Below are positions 18,664 through 26,829 of a DNA stretch of 64,000 nucleotides, piece after piece (the first letter of the stretch is position 1; each line of letters opens with the position of its first letter). Origin of the DNA: Ferruginibacter sp. (GTDB lineage Bacteria; Bacteroidota; Bacteroidia; Chitinophagales; Chitinophagaceae); NCBI GenBank assembly GCA_019638485.1, contig JAHBTP010000001.1, forward strand, positions 186,001-250,000, in the 5' to 3' direction. A program made the position numbers and the translations under genes. The notes beneath the pieces are model-generated. The model was not told where the DNA came from and made no database searches. It saw only the letters and a list, made by a program, of their open reading frames with translations.

Positions 18664-19573
18664 AATAACTTTAATTTTCTTTGTTTTTTGCTTAAGCTTT
18701 TCTGTTCAGGCTCAAGAATTAAATGCAAGAGTAACCGTGTCTTCTAATCGGGTGGGACCCAATGTGAATAAAAATGTGTTTAATACGCTTCAAACCGCAT
18801 TGAACAATTTTATGAACAATCGGAAATGGACAAATGATAATTTTGAAGTATCAGAAAGGATTGAATGTAACTTCATGCTCAATCTTGAACCTACTGATCA
18901 GCAAAATGTATATTCTGCACAGTTGAATATACAAGCGGCAAGACCTGTATTTAACAGTAGTTATCAATCACCCATTATTAATTACCGTGATGAAAGTGTA
19001 ACATTTAAATATGTTGAATTTCAACAGTTGGAATTTAATGAAAACCGGGTTTCAGGAACAGAGCCACTGGTGTCAAATCTAACTGCGGTTTTTGCATATT
19101 ATGCGTATATGATTTTAGGTTTCGATTATGATTCTTATTCTTTAAAAGGAGGGATACCTTATTTTCAAAAAGCTCAAAATGTTGTGAATAATGCTCCGGA
19201 TGGTAGAGGAATTTCAGGATGGAAACCCTTTGATAATGTAAGAAACAGATATTGGCTTGTAGAAAATATGATTAATAGTAAATACAATGTATTCCATGAT
19301 GTGTATTATAAATATTATAGATTGGGCATGGATAAATTATATGATGATGAAAAAGCAGCTCGTATTGATTTGCTAAACGTTCTTACTATGTTAGATGCTT
19401 TTAATAATGATAATCCAAACACCATGATAAATCAATTTTTTTTCCAGGGTAAATCATCTGAATGGATAAATATTTTTAAAAAGGCAATGCCACAGGATAA
19501 GGTGAGAGCGAGAGAAATTTTGGCAAAACTTGATTTAACCAACTCTTCTAAATATAAAGATGAATTGAAATGA
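18656..19573 (+). CDS. porD: DUF4835 protein, type IX secretion-associated PorD
   Basis: 305 residues from the ATG at 18656; the upstream in-frame start at 18629 would only add a hydrophobic run copied from the coaBC end. It has signal peptide MHKITLIFFVFCLSFSVQAQ, then QELNARVTVSSNRV and PVFNSSYQSPIINYRD, both hallmarks of DUF4835. Members are named PorD for a link to the T9SS, though the molecular role is unclear. Periplasmic or outer-membrane associated. The gene overlaps coaBC by 8 bases and the next gene by 4, so all are co-translated. The T9SS cargo proteins at 6041 and 55310 agree with the organism having this system. Confidence 0.85.
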   Translation: MHKITLIFFVFCLSFSVQAQELNARVTVSSNRVGPNVNKNVFNTLQTALNNFMNNRKWTNDNFEVSERIECNFMLNLEPTDQQNVYSAQLNIQAARPVFNSSYQSPIINYRDESVTFKYVEFQQLEFNENRVSGTEPLVSNLTAVFAYYAYMILGFDYDSYSLKGGIPYFQKAQNVVNNAPDGRGISGWKPFDNVRNRYWLVENMINSKYNVFHDVYYKYYRLGMDKLYDDEKAARIDLLNVLTMLDAFNNDNPNTMINQFFFQGKSSEWINIFKKAMPQDKVRAREILAKLDLTNSSKYKDELK

Positions 19574-19953
19574 GGTTTGGGCTGTATGTAGGATGTCTTA
19601 TTTTTATCCTCATGAGTTGTACGGGGAGGGAAAGAACAGAAAAGGCTTTGCTATCATTTAATAAGATGGATTCAGTTATGTGGGAAATGATGGCTGCTGA
19701 TGTTTATTTTCATGATGTGCTTGGTAAGGATAGCAGCAAAGAAACTTTAGCCCTAAATGCAGAAACTCAAGCAGCGATTTTAAAGAAGTATCAGGTTAGT
19801 CGTGCAGATTATTTTGCCACACTGGATTATTATAGTGCTCGCCCTAATTTGTTCTTACCTTTACTTGATTCCATGCTTAAACACAAGCTACGGGAAGAAA
19901 GACGAGAAAGGAGTCGAGCTCGGTTTCAGCATATAGAAACTTTCAATAAATAG
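19570..19953 (+). CDS. DUF4296 lipoprotein
   Basis: 127 residues, a small lipoprotein with the lipobox ILMSC (Cys near residue 17). The rest is alpha-helical, including VMWEMMAADVYFHDVL and the tail Lys/Arg-rich KLREERRERSRAR. This fits DUF4296, a Bacteroidota family of unknown function commonly found near PorD-like and Bam genes. Its ATG overlaps the porD stop (ATGA). It is the last gene of the bamD operon before the CoA transferase genes, 4 bases further on. Confidence 0.8.
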   Translation: MRFGLYVGCLIFILMSCTGRERTEKALLSFNKMDSVMWEMMAADVYFHDVLGKDSSKETLALNAETQAAILKKYQVSRADYFATLDYYSARPNLFLPLLDSMLKHKLREERRERSRARFQHIETFNK

Positions 19954-19957
19954 TGAT

Positions 19958-20656
19958 ATGAATAAAGTACGTAAAAATGCCGTAGATGCCTTAGCTGGAG
20001 TTAAGGACGGAGACGTGTTAATGCTGGGTGGATTTGGCCTTTGTGGAATTCCGGAAAATTGTATTTCAGCCCTTGTGGACATGAACATCAGAAACATTAC
20101 CTGTATTTCAAACAATGCAGGAGTAGATGATTTTGGAATTGGACTGCTTTTAAAAAAGAAGCAGGTAAAAAAAATGATTGCATCCTATGTGGGTGAAAAT
20201 GCAGAATTTGAAAGGCAGTTATTATCGGGAGAAATGGAAGTGGAGTTAATTCCTCAGGGAACATTAGCTACCCGGTGTATGGCAAGCGGTTATGGCTTGC
20301 CGGCCATTTATACACCTGCCGGAGTAGGAACCGAGGTGGCTGAAGGTAAGGAAGTACGCAATTTTAACGGGAAAGATTATTTGCTGGAAATGGCCTTTAA
20401 TTCTGATTATGCTATAGTTAAAGCATGGAAGGGAGACACAATGGGTAATTTGATTTATAAGGAAACAGCACGCAATTTTAATGCAGTAATGGCATTGGCC
20501 GGAAAAATAACTATCGCAGAAGTTGAAGAGTTAGTTCCTGCAGGACAGCTTGATCCTAATCAAATTCATACTCCGGGTATTTATGTGCATCGCATTTTTC
20601 AAGGAACAAATTATGAGAAACGAATTGAACAATTAACCGTTCGTAAGCGCGGATAA
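19958..20656 (+). CDS. scoA: 3-oxoacid CoA-transferase subunit A
   Basis: 232 residues. Family I CoA-transferase alpha subunit: GGFGLCGIPENCI near residues 25-37, SNNAGVDDFGIGLLL, and GTLATRCMASGYGLPA. It pairs with the beta subunit encoded 31 bases downstream. The two subunits together move CoA from succinyl-CoA (or a similar donor) to acetoacetate, allowing ketone-body or branched-chain degradation products to be used. The exact acid substrate is not readable. It starts 4 bases after the DUF4296 gene, so it may belong to the same transcript. Confidence 0.9.
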   Translation: MNKVRKNAVDALAGVKDGDVLMLGGFGLCGIPENCISALVDMNIRNITCISNNAGVDDFGIGLLLKKKQVKKMIASYVGENAEFERQLLSGEMEVELIPQGTLATRCMASGYGLPAIYTPAGVGTEVAEGKEVRNFNGKDYLLEMAFNSDYAIVKAWKGDTMGNLIYKETARNFNAVMALAGKITIAEVEELVPAGQLDPNQIHTPGIYVHRIFQGTNYEKRIEQLTVRKRG

Positions 20657-20687
20657 TAAATTTATTAAACAGTTTTAATTTTTTGAT

Positions 20688-21347
20688 ATGTCAATGGATA
20701 AAAATCAAATTGCACAACGTATTGCCAAAGAATTACGAGATGGATTTTATGTTAATCTTGGAATAGGTATTCCTACCTTGGTAGCTAATTATATTCCTCA
20801 AGGGATTAATGTGGTATTACAAAGTGAAAATGGCTTGTTGGGTATGGGGCCATTCCCATTTGAAGGTGAAGCAGATGCAGATTTAATTAATGCCGGTAAA
20901 CAAACGGTAACAACGATTCCCGGTTCGGTATTTTTTGATAGTGCAATGAGTTTTGGAATGATACGCGCCGGTAAGGTTGACTTAACTGTTTTAGGTGCTA
21001 TGGAAGTTGCAGAAAATGGAGATATTGCCAATTGGAAAATTCCCGGTAAAATGGTTAAAGGAATGGGAGGTGCAATGGATTTAGTTGCCAGTGCGAAAAA
21101 TATTATTGTAGCAATGATGCATACAAATCCCAAGGGTGAAAGCAAACTGCTGTCAAAGTGCACACTACCAATAACGGGTAAACGCTGCGTTAAAAAAATT
21201 GTAACTAATCTTGCGGTTTTAGAGGTTACTGATAAGGGGTTTAAACTGCTTGAAAGAGCTCCCGGTGTTTCTGTTGAAGAAATTAAAGAAAAGACTGAAG
21301 GAAAATTAATTGTGGACGGAGATGTTCCGGAGGTGACTTTTAATTAG
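20688..21347 (+). CDS. scoB: 3-oxoacid CoA-transferase subunit B
   Basis: 219 residues. The catalytic glutamate lies in SENGLLGMGPFP (about residues 45-56) and forms the CoA thioester intermediate. IPGSVFFDSAMSFGMIRAGK and LGAMEVAENGDIANWKIPGK are hallmark beta-subunit segments. It works as a heterodimer or tetramer with the upstream subunit A. Start at the ATG at 20688 gives MSMDKNQIAQRIA; a second ATG at 20694 is an equally possible start. Confidence 0.92.
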   Translation: MSMDKNQIAQRIAKELRDGFYVNLGIGIPTLVANYIPQGINVVLQSENGLLGMGPFPFEGEADADLINAGKQTVTTIPGSVFFDSAMSFGMIRAGKVDLTVLGAMEVAENGDIANWKIPGKMVKGMGGAMDLVASAKNIIVAMMHTNPKGESKLLSKCTLPITGKRCVKKIVTNLAVLEVTDKGFKLLERAPGVSVEEIKEKTEGKLIVDGDVPEVTFN

Positions 21348-21377
21348 TTTATACAGTTAGTCTTAATTAGCTATTAA

Positions 21378-21920
21378 ATGAAATTGAATACCGGCTTCTT
21401 AATAATTATATTACTGTTAGGGTATTCATCCGTTGCTCAAAAAATTATTGTAAGTGGTCAAGAGTCGTCCGGAAAATTGAAATGGGCTGATTTTAGAGGA
21501 ACACCTGATCCCCAAAGCAATTTCTATGCATCTACAGCATATAATTTTTCTTATTCATTTGGGAAGATATTGCCGGTTGGAGACTCATTAATTATTAGTG
21601 ATTTTGAATTTGTTTTAGAATTTGATGAGTTCAAGTCATGGGTTGTGAAGAGGAAGGAAACAGATGAATTATTGGCTCATGAACAAGGACATTTTAATTT
21701 GGGAATCCTTAATGGCAGGGAAGCGATTAATTTAATAAAAGGGGCAAAATTTACTAAGGAAAATATCCGTACAAGGCCGGGTGAATTACTTCAGGACATT
21801 TCGAAAAAATATAGTGACATGAGTGTTTTGTATGATGCAGAAACGAAACATTCTATGGATAAGGAGCAACAAGGGAAATGGAATGGTTTTTTTAAGGAAC
21901 AGTTACCGACGTTGTATTGA
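21378..21920 (+). CDS. DUF922 secreted protein with HExxH-type motif
   Basis: 180 residues with signal peptide ending SSVAQ. The motif HEQGHFNLG at about residue 96 is an HExxH metal site followed by an Asn-Leu-Gly, as in DUF922, a family of predicted Zn-dependent secreted peptidases. WADFRGTPDPQSNFYASTAY near the N-terminus is also family-typical. The substrate is unknown. It is in line with the CoA transferase genes and closed by a bidirectional terminator. Confidence 0.8.
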   Translation: MKLNTGFLIIILLLGYSSVAQKIIVSGQESSGKLKWADFRGTPDPQSNFYASTAYNFSYSFGKILPVGDSLIISDFEFVLEFDEFKSWVVKRKETDELLAHEQGHFNLGILNGREAINLIKGAKFTKENIRTRPGELLQDISKKYSDMSVLYDAETKHSMDKEQQGKWNGFFKEQLPTLY

Positions 21921-21940
21921 TAACTTTATACAGGTATAAA

Positions 21941-21967
21941 AAATCCGGCTAATTAGCCGGATTTTTT
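21941..21967 (+). terminator. Bidirectional terminator between DUF922 gene and pckA
   Basis: AAATCCGGCTAA and TTAGCCGGATTT make a perfect 12-bp inverted repeat flanked by A and T runs, placed between two convergent genes. Confidence 0.9.
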
Positions 21968-21990
21968 ATATTGATTAAAATTTCTAAGAG

Positions 21991-23595
21991 CTATTTTACT
22001 TTGGGAGCAGCTGCAAGAATTTCATCACTTACACCTGAAGCATATTTTTCAAAGTTTTTAATAAACTTGGCTGCAAGTTCCTGTGCTTTTGCATCATATT
22101 CATCTTTATTAGCCCAAGTATCTTTAGGGCTTAATACCTCAGAAGGAACTCCCGGACAAGATACAGGCATCATCATTCCAAAAACCGGATGCTCTCTAAA
22201 TTCTACCTGTTCTAATTTACCTTCCAATGCAGCGGTAATCATTGCCCGAGTATAGGCTAATTTCATACGAGAGCCCACTCCGTAGGGGCCACCACTCCAT
22301 CCAGTATTAACCATCCACACATTTGTTTTGTGTTGGCGCATTTTTTCACCCAACATTTCGGCATAACGTCCGGGATGCAATGGTAAAAAAGGTGCACCAA
22401 AACATGCAGAAAAAGCAGGTGATGGTTCTTTTACGCCAGCTTCAGTTCCTGCAACTTTTGCTGTATAGCCACTAATAAATTGATACATTGCCTGCCCGGG
22501 TGATAATTTACTAATGGGAGGTAAAATACCATAAGCATCGGCTGTTAGGAAGAAAATATTTTTAGGAATATGGCCAATGGAAGGCTCCAATGCATTGCTG
22601 ATAAAATTTAACGGATAGGAAACGCGGGTATTTTCAGTAATTGCTTTACTGGCAAAATCAATTTTATTTGTACCCGCAATAAAAGTAGTGTTCTCTACCA
22701 ATGCGCCCGGACGGATAGCATTGTAAATCTCCGGTTCTTTCTCAGCACTTAAATCAATTGTTTTTGCATAACATCCACCTTCAAAATTGAAAACAGTCTT
22801 ATCTGTCCAGCCATGTTCATCATCTCCAATTAGTTTTCTACTGGGGTCAGCACTTAGTGTGGTTTTACCTGTACCGCTCAGTCCAAAAAAGATAGCTGTG
22901 TCGCCGTCCTTACCCATGTTTGCAGAACAGTGCATACTCAACACGTGTTTATCATGAGGAAGAATATAATTGAGTACACTGAATATGCCCTTTTTCATTT
23001 CTCCGGTATATCCTGACCCTCCTAAAAGGATTATTTTCTTTGTAAAATCAATTAAGGCAAAATTGTGCTGCCGCGTTCCATCTACTGATGCATCAGCAAA
23101 AAATGTTGGGGCCTGAAGAATATGCCAATCAGGTTTGAAATTTTCAAGTTCACTGTTTTCCGGTCTTAAAAACATATTATAAGCAAAAAGGTTGTTGGCC
23201 GGCTTTTCGTTAACTACCCTAATATTTAATCTGAATTCAGGGTCAGCACAAGCATAACAATCACGCACCCAAATTTCTCTTTCACTTAAATACTTGGTCA
23301 TTTTATTATACAACTGATCAAAATATTTTCCTTCAATCGGTTGGTTGATATTATTCCAGTCAATACTGTCTTTAGTGGTATCATCTTTTACGATGAATTT
23401 ATCTTTAGGACTACGGCCGGTAAATTCTCCGGTTAAAATAACTAACGCCCCGGTATCATTCAGTTCCCCCTCTTTACGGTTGAGCGTATGCTGTGTAAGC
23501 TCAGCAGGAGTTTCCTGATAATGAACATTTTTAGAATGGATGCCCATTTTTTCTAATGCCGCTGTGGGTGGAACAAACATAGTTGAAGTAGACAT
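21991..23595 (-). CDS. pckA: Phosphoenolpyruvate carboxykinase (ATP)
   Basis: 534 residues. The ATP-dependent PEPCK family is shown by the kinase-1a P-loop GLSGTGKTTLSADPSR (about residues 243-258), the PEPCK-specific segment TGEFTGRSPKDKF, and the kinase-2 region around IGDDEHGWT. The enzyme converts oxaloacetate and ATP to PEP and CO2, in gluconeogenesis, or the reverse anaplerotic direction in some anaerobes. A TACCTTTG -7 element lies just upstream on this strand. The adjacent 3-oxoacid CoA transferase and the aconitase elsewhere fit central carbon metabolism on organic acids. Confidence 0.97.
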   Translation of the reverse strand: MSTSTMFVPPTAALEKMGIHSKNVHYQETPAELTQHTLNRKEGELNDTGALVILTGEFTGRSPKDKFIVKDDTTKDSIDWNNINQPIEGKYFDQLYNKMTKYLSEREIWVRDCYACADPEFRLNIRVVNEKPANNLFAYNMFLRPENSELENFKPDWHILQAPTFFADASVDGTRQHNFALIDFTKKIILLGGSGYTGEMKKGIFSVLNYILPHDKHVLSMHCSANMGKDGDTAIFFGLSGTGKTTLSADPSRKLIGDDEHGWTDKTVFNFEGGCYAKTIDLSAEKEPEIYNAIRPGALVENTTFIAGTNKIDFASKAITENTRVSYPLNFISNALEPSIGHIPKNIFFLTADAYGILPPISKLSPGQAMYQFISGYTAKVAGTEAGVKEPSPAFSACFGAPFLPLHPGRYAEMLGEKMRQHKTNVWMVNTGWSGGPYGVGSRMKLAYTRAMITAALEGKLEQVEFREHPVFGMMMPVSCPGVPSEVLSPKDTWANKDEYDAKAQELAAKFIKNFEKYASGVSDEILAAAPKVK

Positions 23596-23629
23596 AGAAA
23601 ATCTTTTTTAGTTAAAGTTTTTATGGGTG

Positions 23630-23637
23630 CAAAGGTA
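23630..23637 (-). promoter_or_regulatory. -7 promoter element for pckA
   Basis: Read on the minus strand this is TACCTTTG, matching TAnnTTTG, 34 bases upstream of the pckA ATG. No standard -33 element is seen. Confidence 0.5.
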
Positions 23638-23761
23638 ATAAATCAGTTGTTTCCAGCGTATTGGTTTTTTTATTTAAGCACATTAAAGGTGCAAAAACAA
23701 CCTCCAATTTCCGCTGCGAACAATGTATATTGCAATATATTATAAGCTAGACTTCTTCGTT

Positions 23762-25057
23762 ATGAAACATTTACCACTCAATCCTGACATTTTTGTGCAA
23801 AATCGGGAGCGCTTTGCTGCACGTATGGAAAAAGGCTCAATGGCTATTTTTAACAGTAATGATTTGATGCCTGCAAACGGTGATGCTGTTTTCCCTTTTA
23901 AACAAAATTCAGATTTATATTGGCTTACCGGTATTCAGCAAGAGGAAACGATGCTCATTTTAATGCCTTCACATCCGGAAATGAAGTATAGGGAGGTTTT
24001 AGTTTTACTTCGGCCCAATGAAATGAAGGAGAAATGGGATGGTTTTTTGTTACGCGCCCAGGAGGCTTCTGCTATTTCAGGAATAAAAACCATAATTTGG
24101 TTAGATGGGCTTGAAGCTCAACTCCAGCCATGGGTTCATTTGCATGATGTTATTTACCTCAATTCAAATGAAAATAATCGTAAAAGCAGCACAGTGCTTA
24201 CGCGCGATTACAGATTTGCAAAACAAATGCGAAAAAAATACCCACTCCATCAATATCGGCGAAGCGCAGCCATAATGCGGGAATTAAGAGCGGTGAAAAC
24301 TGCGCTTGAGGTTGAAGTGATGCAAAGGGCAATGAAGATTACAGAAAATACTTTTCGACATTTGTTAGGCTTTATAAAACCGGGTGTAATGGAATATGAG
24401 ATAGAGGCAGAGATATGGCGTTCGTTTATTGGCAATCGCTCAGCTGGCCCGGCATATAGTTCTATTATTGCCAGTGGCGATAATGCGCGTATCCTGCATT
24501 ATGTAGATAATAATAAAGAGTGTAAGGACGGTGATTTAATATTGATGGATTTTGGCGCTGAGTATGGTGGTTATTGTGCTGATTTGACGCGGACTATCCC
24601 CGTGAATGGTAAATTTACCCGCCGTCAAAAAACCGTATATAATGCATGTCTTGATTTGCATCGGTATTGTGCTACAATTTTGAAACCGGGAATTAGTATT
24701 TTGGATTATACAAATAAAGTAGGGAACAGGGCAACAGAAATTTTTAATAAAATAGGGCTGCTAAAGAAATCAGATATAAAAAATGAGGATCCGGATAACA
24801 GAGCCTATAGAAAATATCTCTATCACGGAATTTCACACCATTTAGGTATAGATGTTCATGACTTAGGTACAGTAACCGAGCCTATAAAGGCAGGAATGGT
24901 ATTTACTATTGAACCCGGTATATATATCGAAGAAGAAGGAATGGGAATTCGTATAGAGAATAATTATTGGATTACCAGATCGGGAAATAAAGACCTGATG
25001 AAGGATATTCCAATAACTGTGGAGGATATTGAAGCCTTAATGAAACAAGGAAGATAA
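23762..25057 (+). CDS. pepP: Xaa-Pro aminopeptidase (aminopeptidase P)
   Basis: About 431 residues from the ATG at 23762; the longer start at 23723 adds 13 residues not typical of the family. An N-terminal creatinase-like domain is followed by the pita-bread metallopeptidase. The metal ligands are all visible: Asp in LMDFGAEYGGYCADLTRT (two Asp), His in HGISHHLGIDVHD, Glu in TIEPGIYI, and Glu in MGIRIENNYW. It removes an N-terminal residue before proline, using Mn2+. The gene is next to pssA with a 20-base gap. Confidence 0.92.
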   Translation: MKHLPLNPDIFVQNRERFAARMEKGSMAIFNSNDLMPANGDAVFPFKQNSDLYWLTGIQQEETMLILMPSHPEMKYREVLVLLRPNEMKEKWDGFLLRAQEASAISGIKTIIWLDGLEAQLQPWVHLHDVIYLNSNENNRKSSTVLTRDYRFAKQMRKKYPLHQYRRSAAIMRELRAVKTALEVEVMQRAMKITENTFRHLLGFIKPGVMEYEIEAEIWRSFIGNRSAGPAYSSIIASGDNARILHYVDNNKECKDGDLILMDFGAEYGGYCADLTRTIPVNGKFTRRQKTVYNACLDLHRYCATILKPGISILDYTNKVGNRATEIFNKIGLLKKSDIKNEDPDNRAYRKYLYHGISHHLGIDVHDLGTVTEPIKAGMVFTIEPGIYIEEEGMGIRIENNYWITRSGNKDLMKDIPITVEDIEALMKQGR

Positions 25058-25077
25058 ACTCCAAAAACTAAACTATC

Positions 25078-25839
25078 TTGAAGCATATACCTAATTTATT
25101 TACGCTAATCAATTTGGTATTTGGTTGTTTAGCAGTAATTTTTATTTTACAAAATGGGCTGGTTTTGCGATATGATGATGAGGGCGTTCAATTAGTAGCT
25201 ATTTCTGAAAATTTGCGTTTAGCATCTGTCTTTATTGGCTGTGCAGCTGTTGTTGATTTTTTGGATGGCTTTGTTGCCCGGCTATTTAACGCTACCAGCG
25301 ATTTAGGTAAGCAATTAGATTCATTGGCTGATGTGGTTAGTTTTGGTGTTGCTCCTGCATTGATTATGTACCAGTTTTTAAGAATGGCTTATGTGTCAGA
25401 TGTTGATGGGGTAAATATTTCAATGATTTGGTTATTGCCTGCATTACTTATTGCTGTAGCTTCTGCATACCGATTAGGTAAATTTAATATTGACACTTCA
25501 CAGCAGTATGGCTTTAAAGGTGTACCCACACCTGCGGTGGGCTTATTTATTGCATCTTTTCCGTTAATTTATTTTGGAGAATCGAGTGATTTTATAGTTG
25601 CGCTTCTTTTAAATAAATGGGTGTTATATACCATTATTGTTGTGGTGAGTTGGTTAATGATAAGCAATTTGCCTATGCTGGCAATGAAGTTTAAGCATTA
25701 TGCTTTTTCAGGAAATTTATCTCGCTATTTGCTATTGATAATTGGTATTGTGGCTGCATTAACATTAGGCTGGTTGGCCGTTCCTGTAATATTTATAGCT
25801 TATATTATTTTATCTTTGGTTTTTAATAAACAAGTATGA
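25078..25839 (+). CDS. pssA: CDP-diacylglycerol-serine O-phosphatidyltransferase
   Basis: 253 residues starting at TTG (MKHIPNLFTLINL), the natural N-terminus for this family; no ATG lies near. The CDP-alcohol phosphotransferase signature DGX2ARX8GX3DX3D is present: DG, AR, G and the two spaced Asp residues of LDSLAD around residues 63-85. Several hydrophobic segments make it an inner-membrane enzyme. It makes phosphatidylserine, the precursor of phosphatidylethanolamine, from CDP-diacylglycerol and serine. The stop overlaps the purS start (ATGA). Confidence 0.92.
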   Translation: MKHIPNLFTLINLVFGCLAVIFILQNGLVLRYDDEGVQLVAISENLRLASVFIGCAAVVDFLDGFVARLFNATSDLGKQLDSLADVVSFGVAPALIMYQFLRMAYVSDVDGVNISMIWLLPALLIAVASAYRLGKFNIDTSQQYGFKGVPTPAVGLFIASFPLIYFGESSDFIVALLLNKWVLYTIIVVVSWLMISNLPMLAMKFKHYAFSGNLSRYLLLIIGIVAALTLGWLAVPVIFIAYIILSLVFNKQV

Positions 25840-26084
25840 AGTTCATAGTTCAGGTAAGAGTAATGCCATTAAAAGATTTGCTTGATCCACAAGGTAAGGC
25901 CGTGTTAGGCGGCTTGCAGAGTTTGGGGTTAGATGGAATTCAAGATGTGCGAATAGGCAAACATATTGATTTACATATTGAGGCGGAGTCTCCTGAACAA
26001 GCCACTTCAATTGCTTCTGAAGCTGCAAAAAAATTATTGGCTAATCAGGTAATGGAAAATTTTGAAGTGTCTTTAGTAGGTTAA
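25836..26084 (+). CDS. purS: Phosphoribosylformylglycinamidine synthase subunit PurS
   Basis: 82 residues of the PurS fold: KFIVQVRVMPLKDLLDPQG, with LGLDGIQDVRIGKHIDL and a C-terminal helix-strand. PurS bridges the PurL and PurQ subunits in purine synthesis. PurL and PurQ are not in the window, so the complex is split between loci, as is common in Bacteroidota with a separate purS. The 4-base overlap with pssA suggests co-translation with an unrelated lipid gene. Confidence 0.9.
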   Translation: MKFIVQVRVMPLKDLLDPQGKAVLGGLQSLGLDGIQDVRIGKHIDLHIEAESPEQATSIASEAAKKLLANQVMENFEVSLVG

Positions 26085-26097
26085 TTCAATTCTTTTT

Positions 26098-26763
26098 ATG
26101 CTTTATTTGGTGCCTTCTCCCATAGGTAATTTAGGTGATATTACCATTAGAGCCATTGAGGTATTAAAGCAGGTGGATTTAATTTTAGCAGAAGATACAC
26201 GCACTTCTGCGGTGTTATTGAATCATTACCAAATTAGAAAACCGCTTTCTCCTTATCATCAGCACAATGAACATCGTGTTGCGGAGCATTTGGCAGAACA
26301 AATGCTGGGTGGTAAAAAAGTTGCTCTTCTTACTGATGCCGGAACACCCGGTATAAGCGATCCCGCATATTTGGTTGTGAAGGCTTGTATTGAAAAAAAT
26401 ATTACTGTTGAGTGCTTGCCCGGAGCTACTGCATTTGTTCCTGCCTTGGTAAATAGCGGGTTGCCTATGGATAGATTTTGTTTTGAAGGATTTCTTCCAA
26501 TAAAAAAAGGTAGGCATACCCGTTTGCTTCAATTGGCAGAGGAAGAACGCACCATTATTTTTTATGAAAGCCCTATGCGATTAGTAAAAACATTAGCTCA
26601 ACTGAGAGAATATTTTAGCCCCTTACGTCGTGCAGCAGTAAGCAGAGAGCTAACAAAAAAGTTTGAAGAAAATAAGCGGGGAACGCTACAGGAATTGCAT
26701 GATTATTTCAATAAAAAGCCGGTTAAAGGTGAAATTGTAATTGTTGTGGCCGGAAAGAATTGA
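26098..26763 (+). CDS. rsmI: 16S rRNA 2'-O-ribose C1402 methyltransferase
   Basis: 221 residues, within the shorter Bacteroidota range for this family. It has the tetrapyrrole-methylase-like fold with the start LYLVPSPIGNLGDIT, LAEDTRTSAVLL, ALLTDAGTPGISDP (SAM-binding loop) and the FEGFLPIKKG segment. RsmI methylates the ribose of C1402 in 16S rRNA, at the decoding centre. It follows purS by 13 bases in the pssA operon. Confidence 0.95.
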   Translation: MLYLVPSPIGNLGDITIRAIEVLKQVDLILAEDTRTSAVLLNHYQIRKPLSPYHQHNEHRVAEHLAEQMLGGKKVALLTDAGTPGISDPAYLVVKACIEKNITVECLPGATAFVPALVNSGLPMDRFCFEGFLPIKKGRHTRLLQLAEEERTIIFYESPMRLVKTLAQLREYFSPLRRAAVSRELTKKFEENKRGTLQELHDYFNKKPVKGEIVIVVAGKN

Positions 26764-26829
26764 ATCAATACCCTCTTTTTGATTTCATTAAACCTTTTTC
26801 ATTTAATTTCCCCTTCTAATATCTGATGT

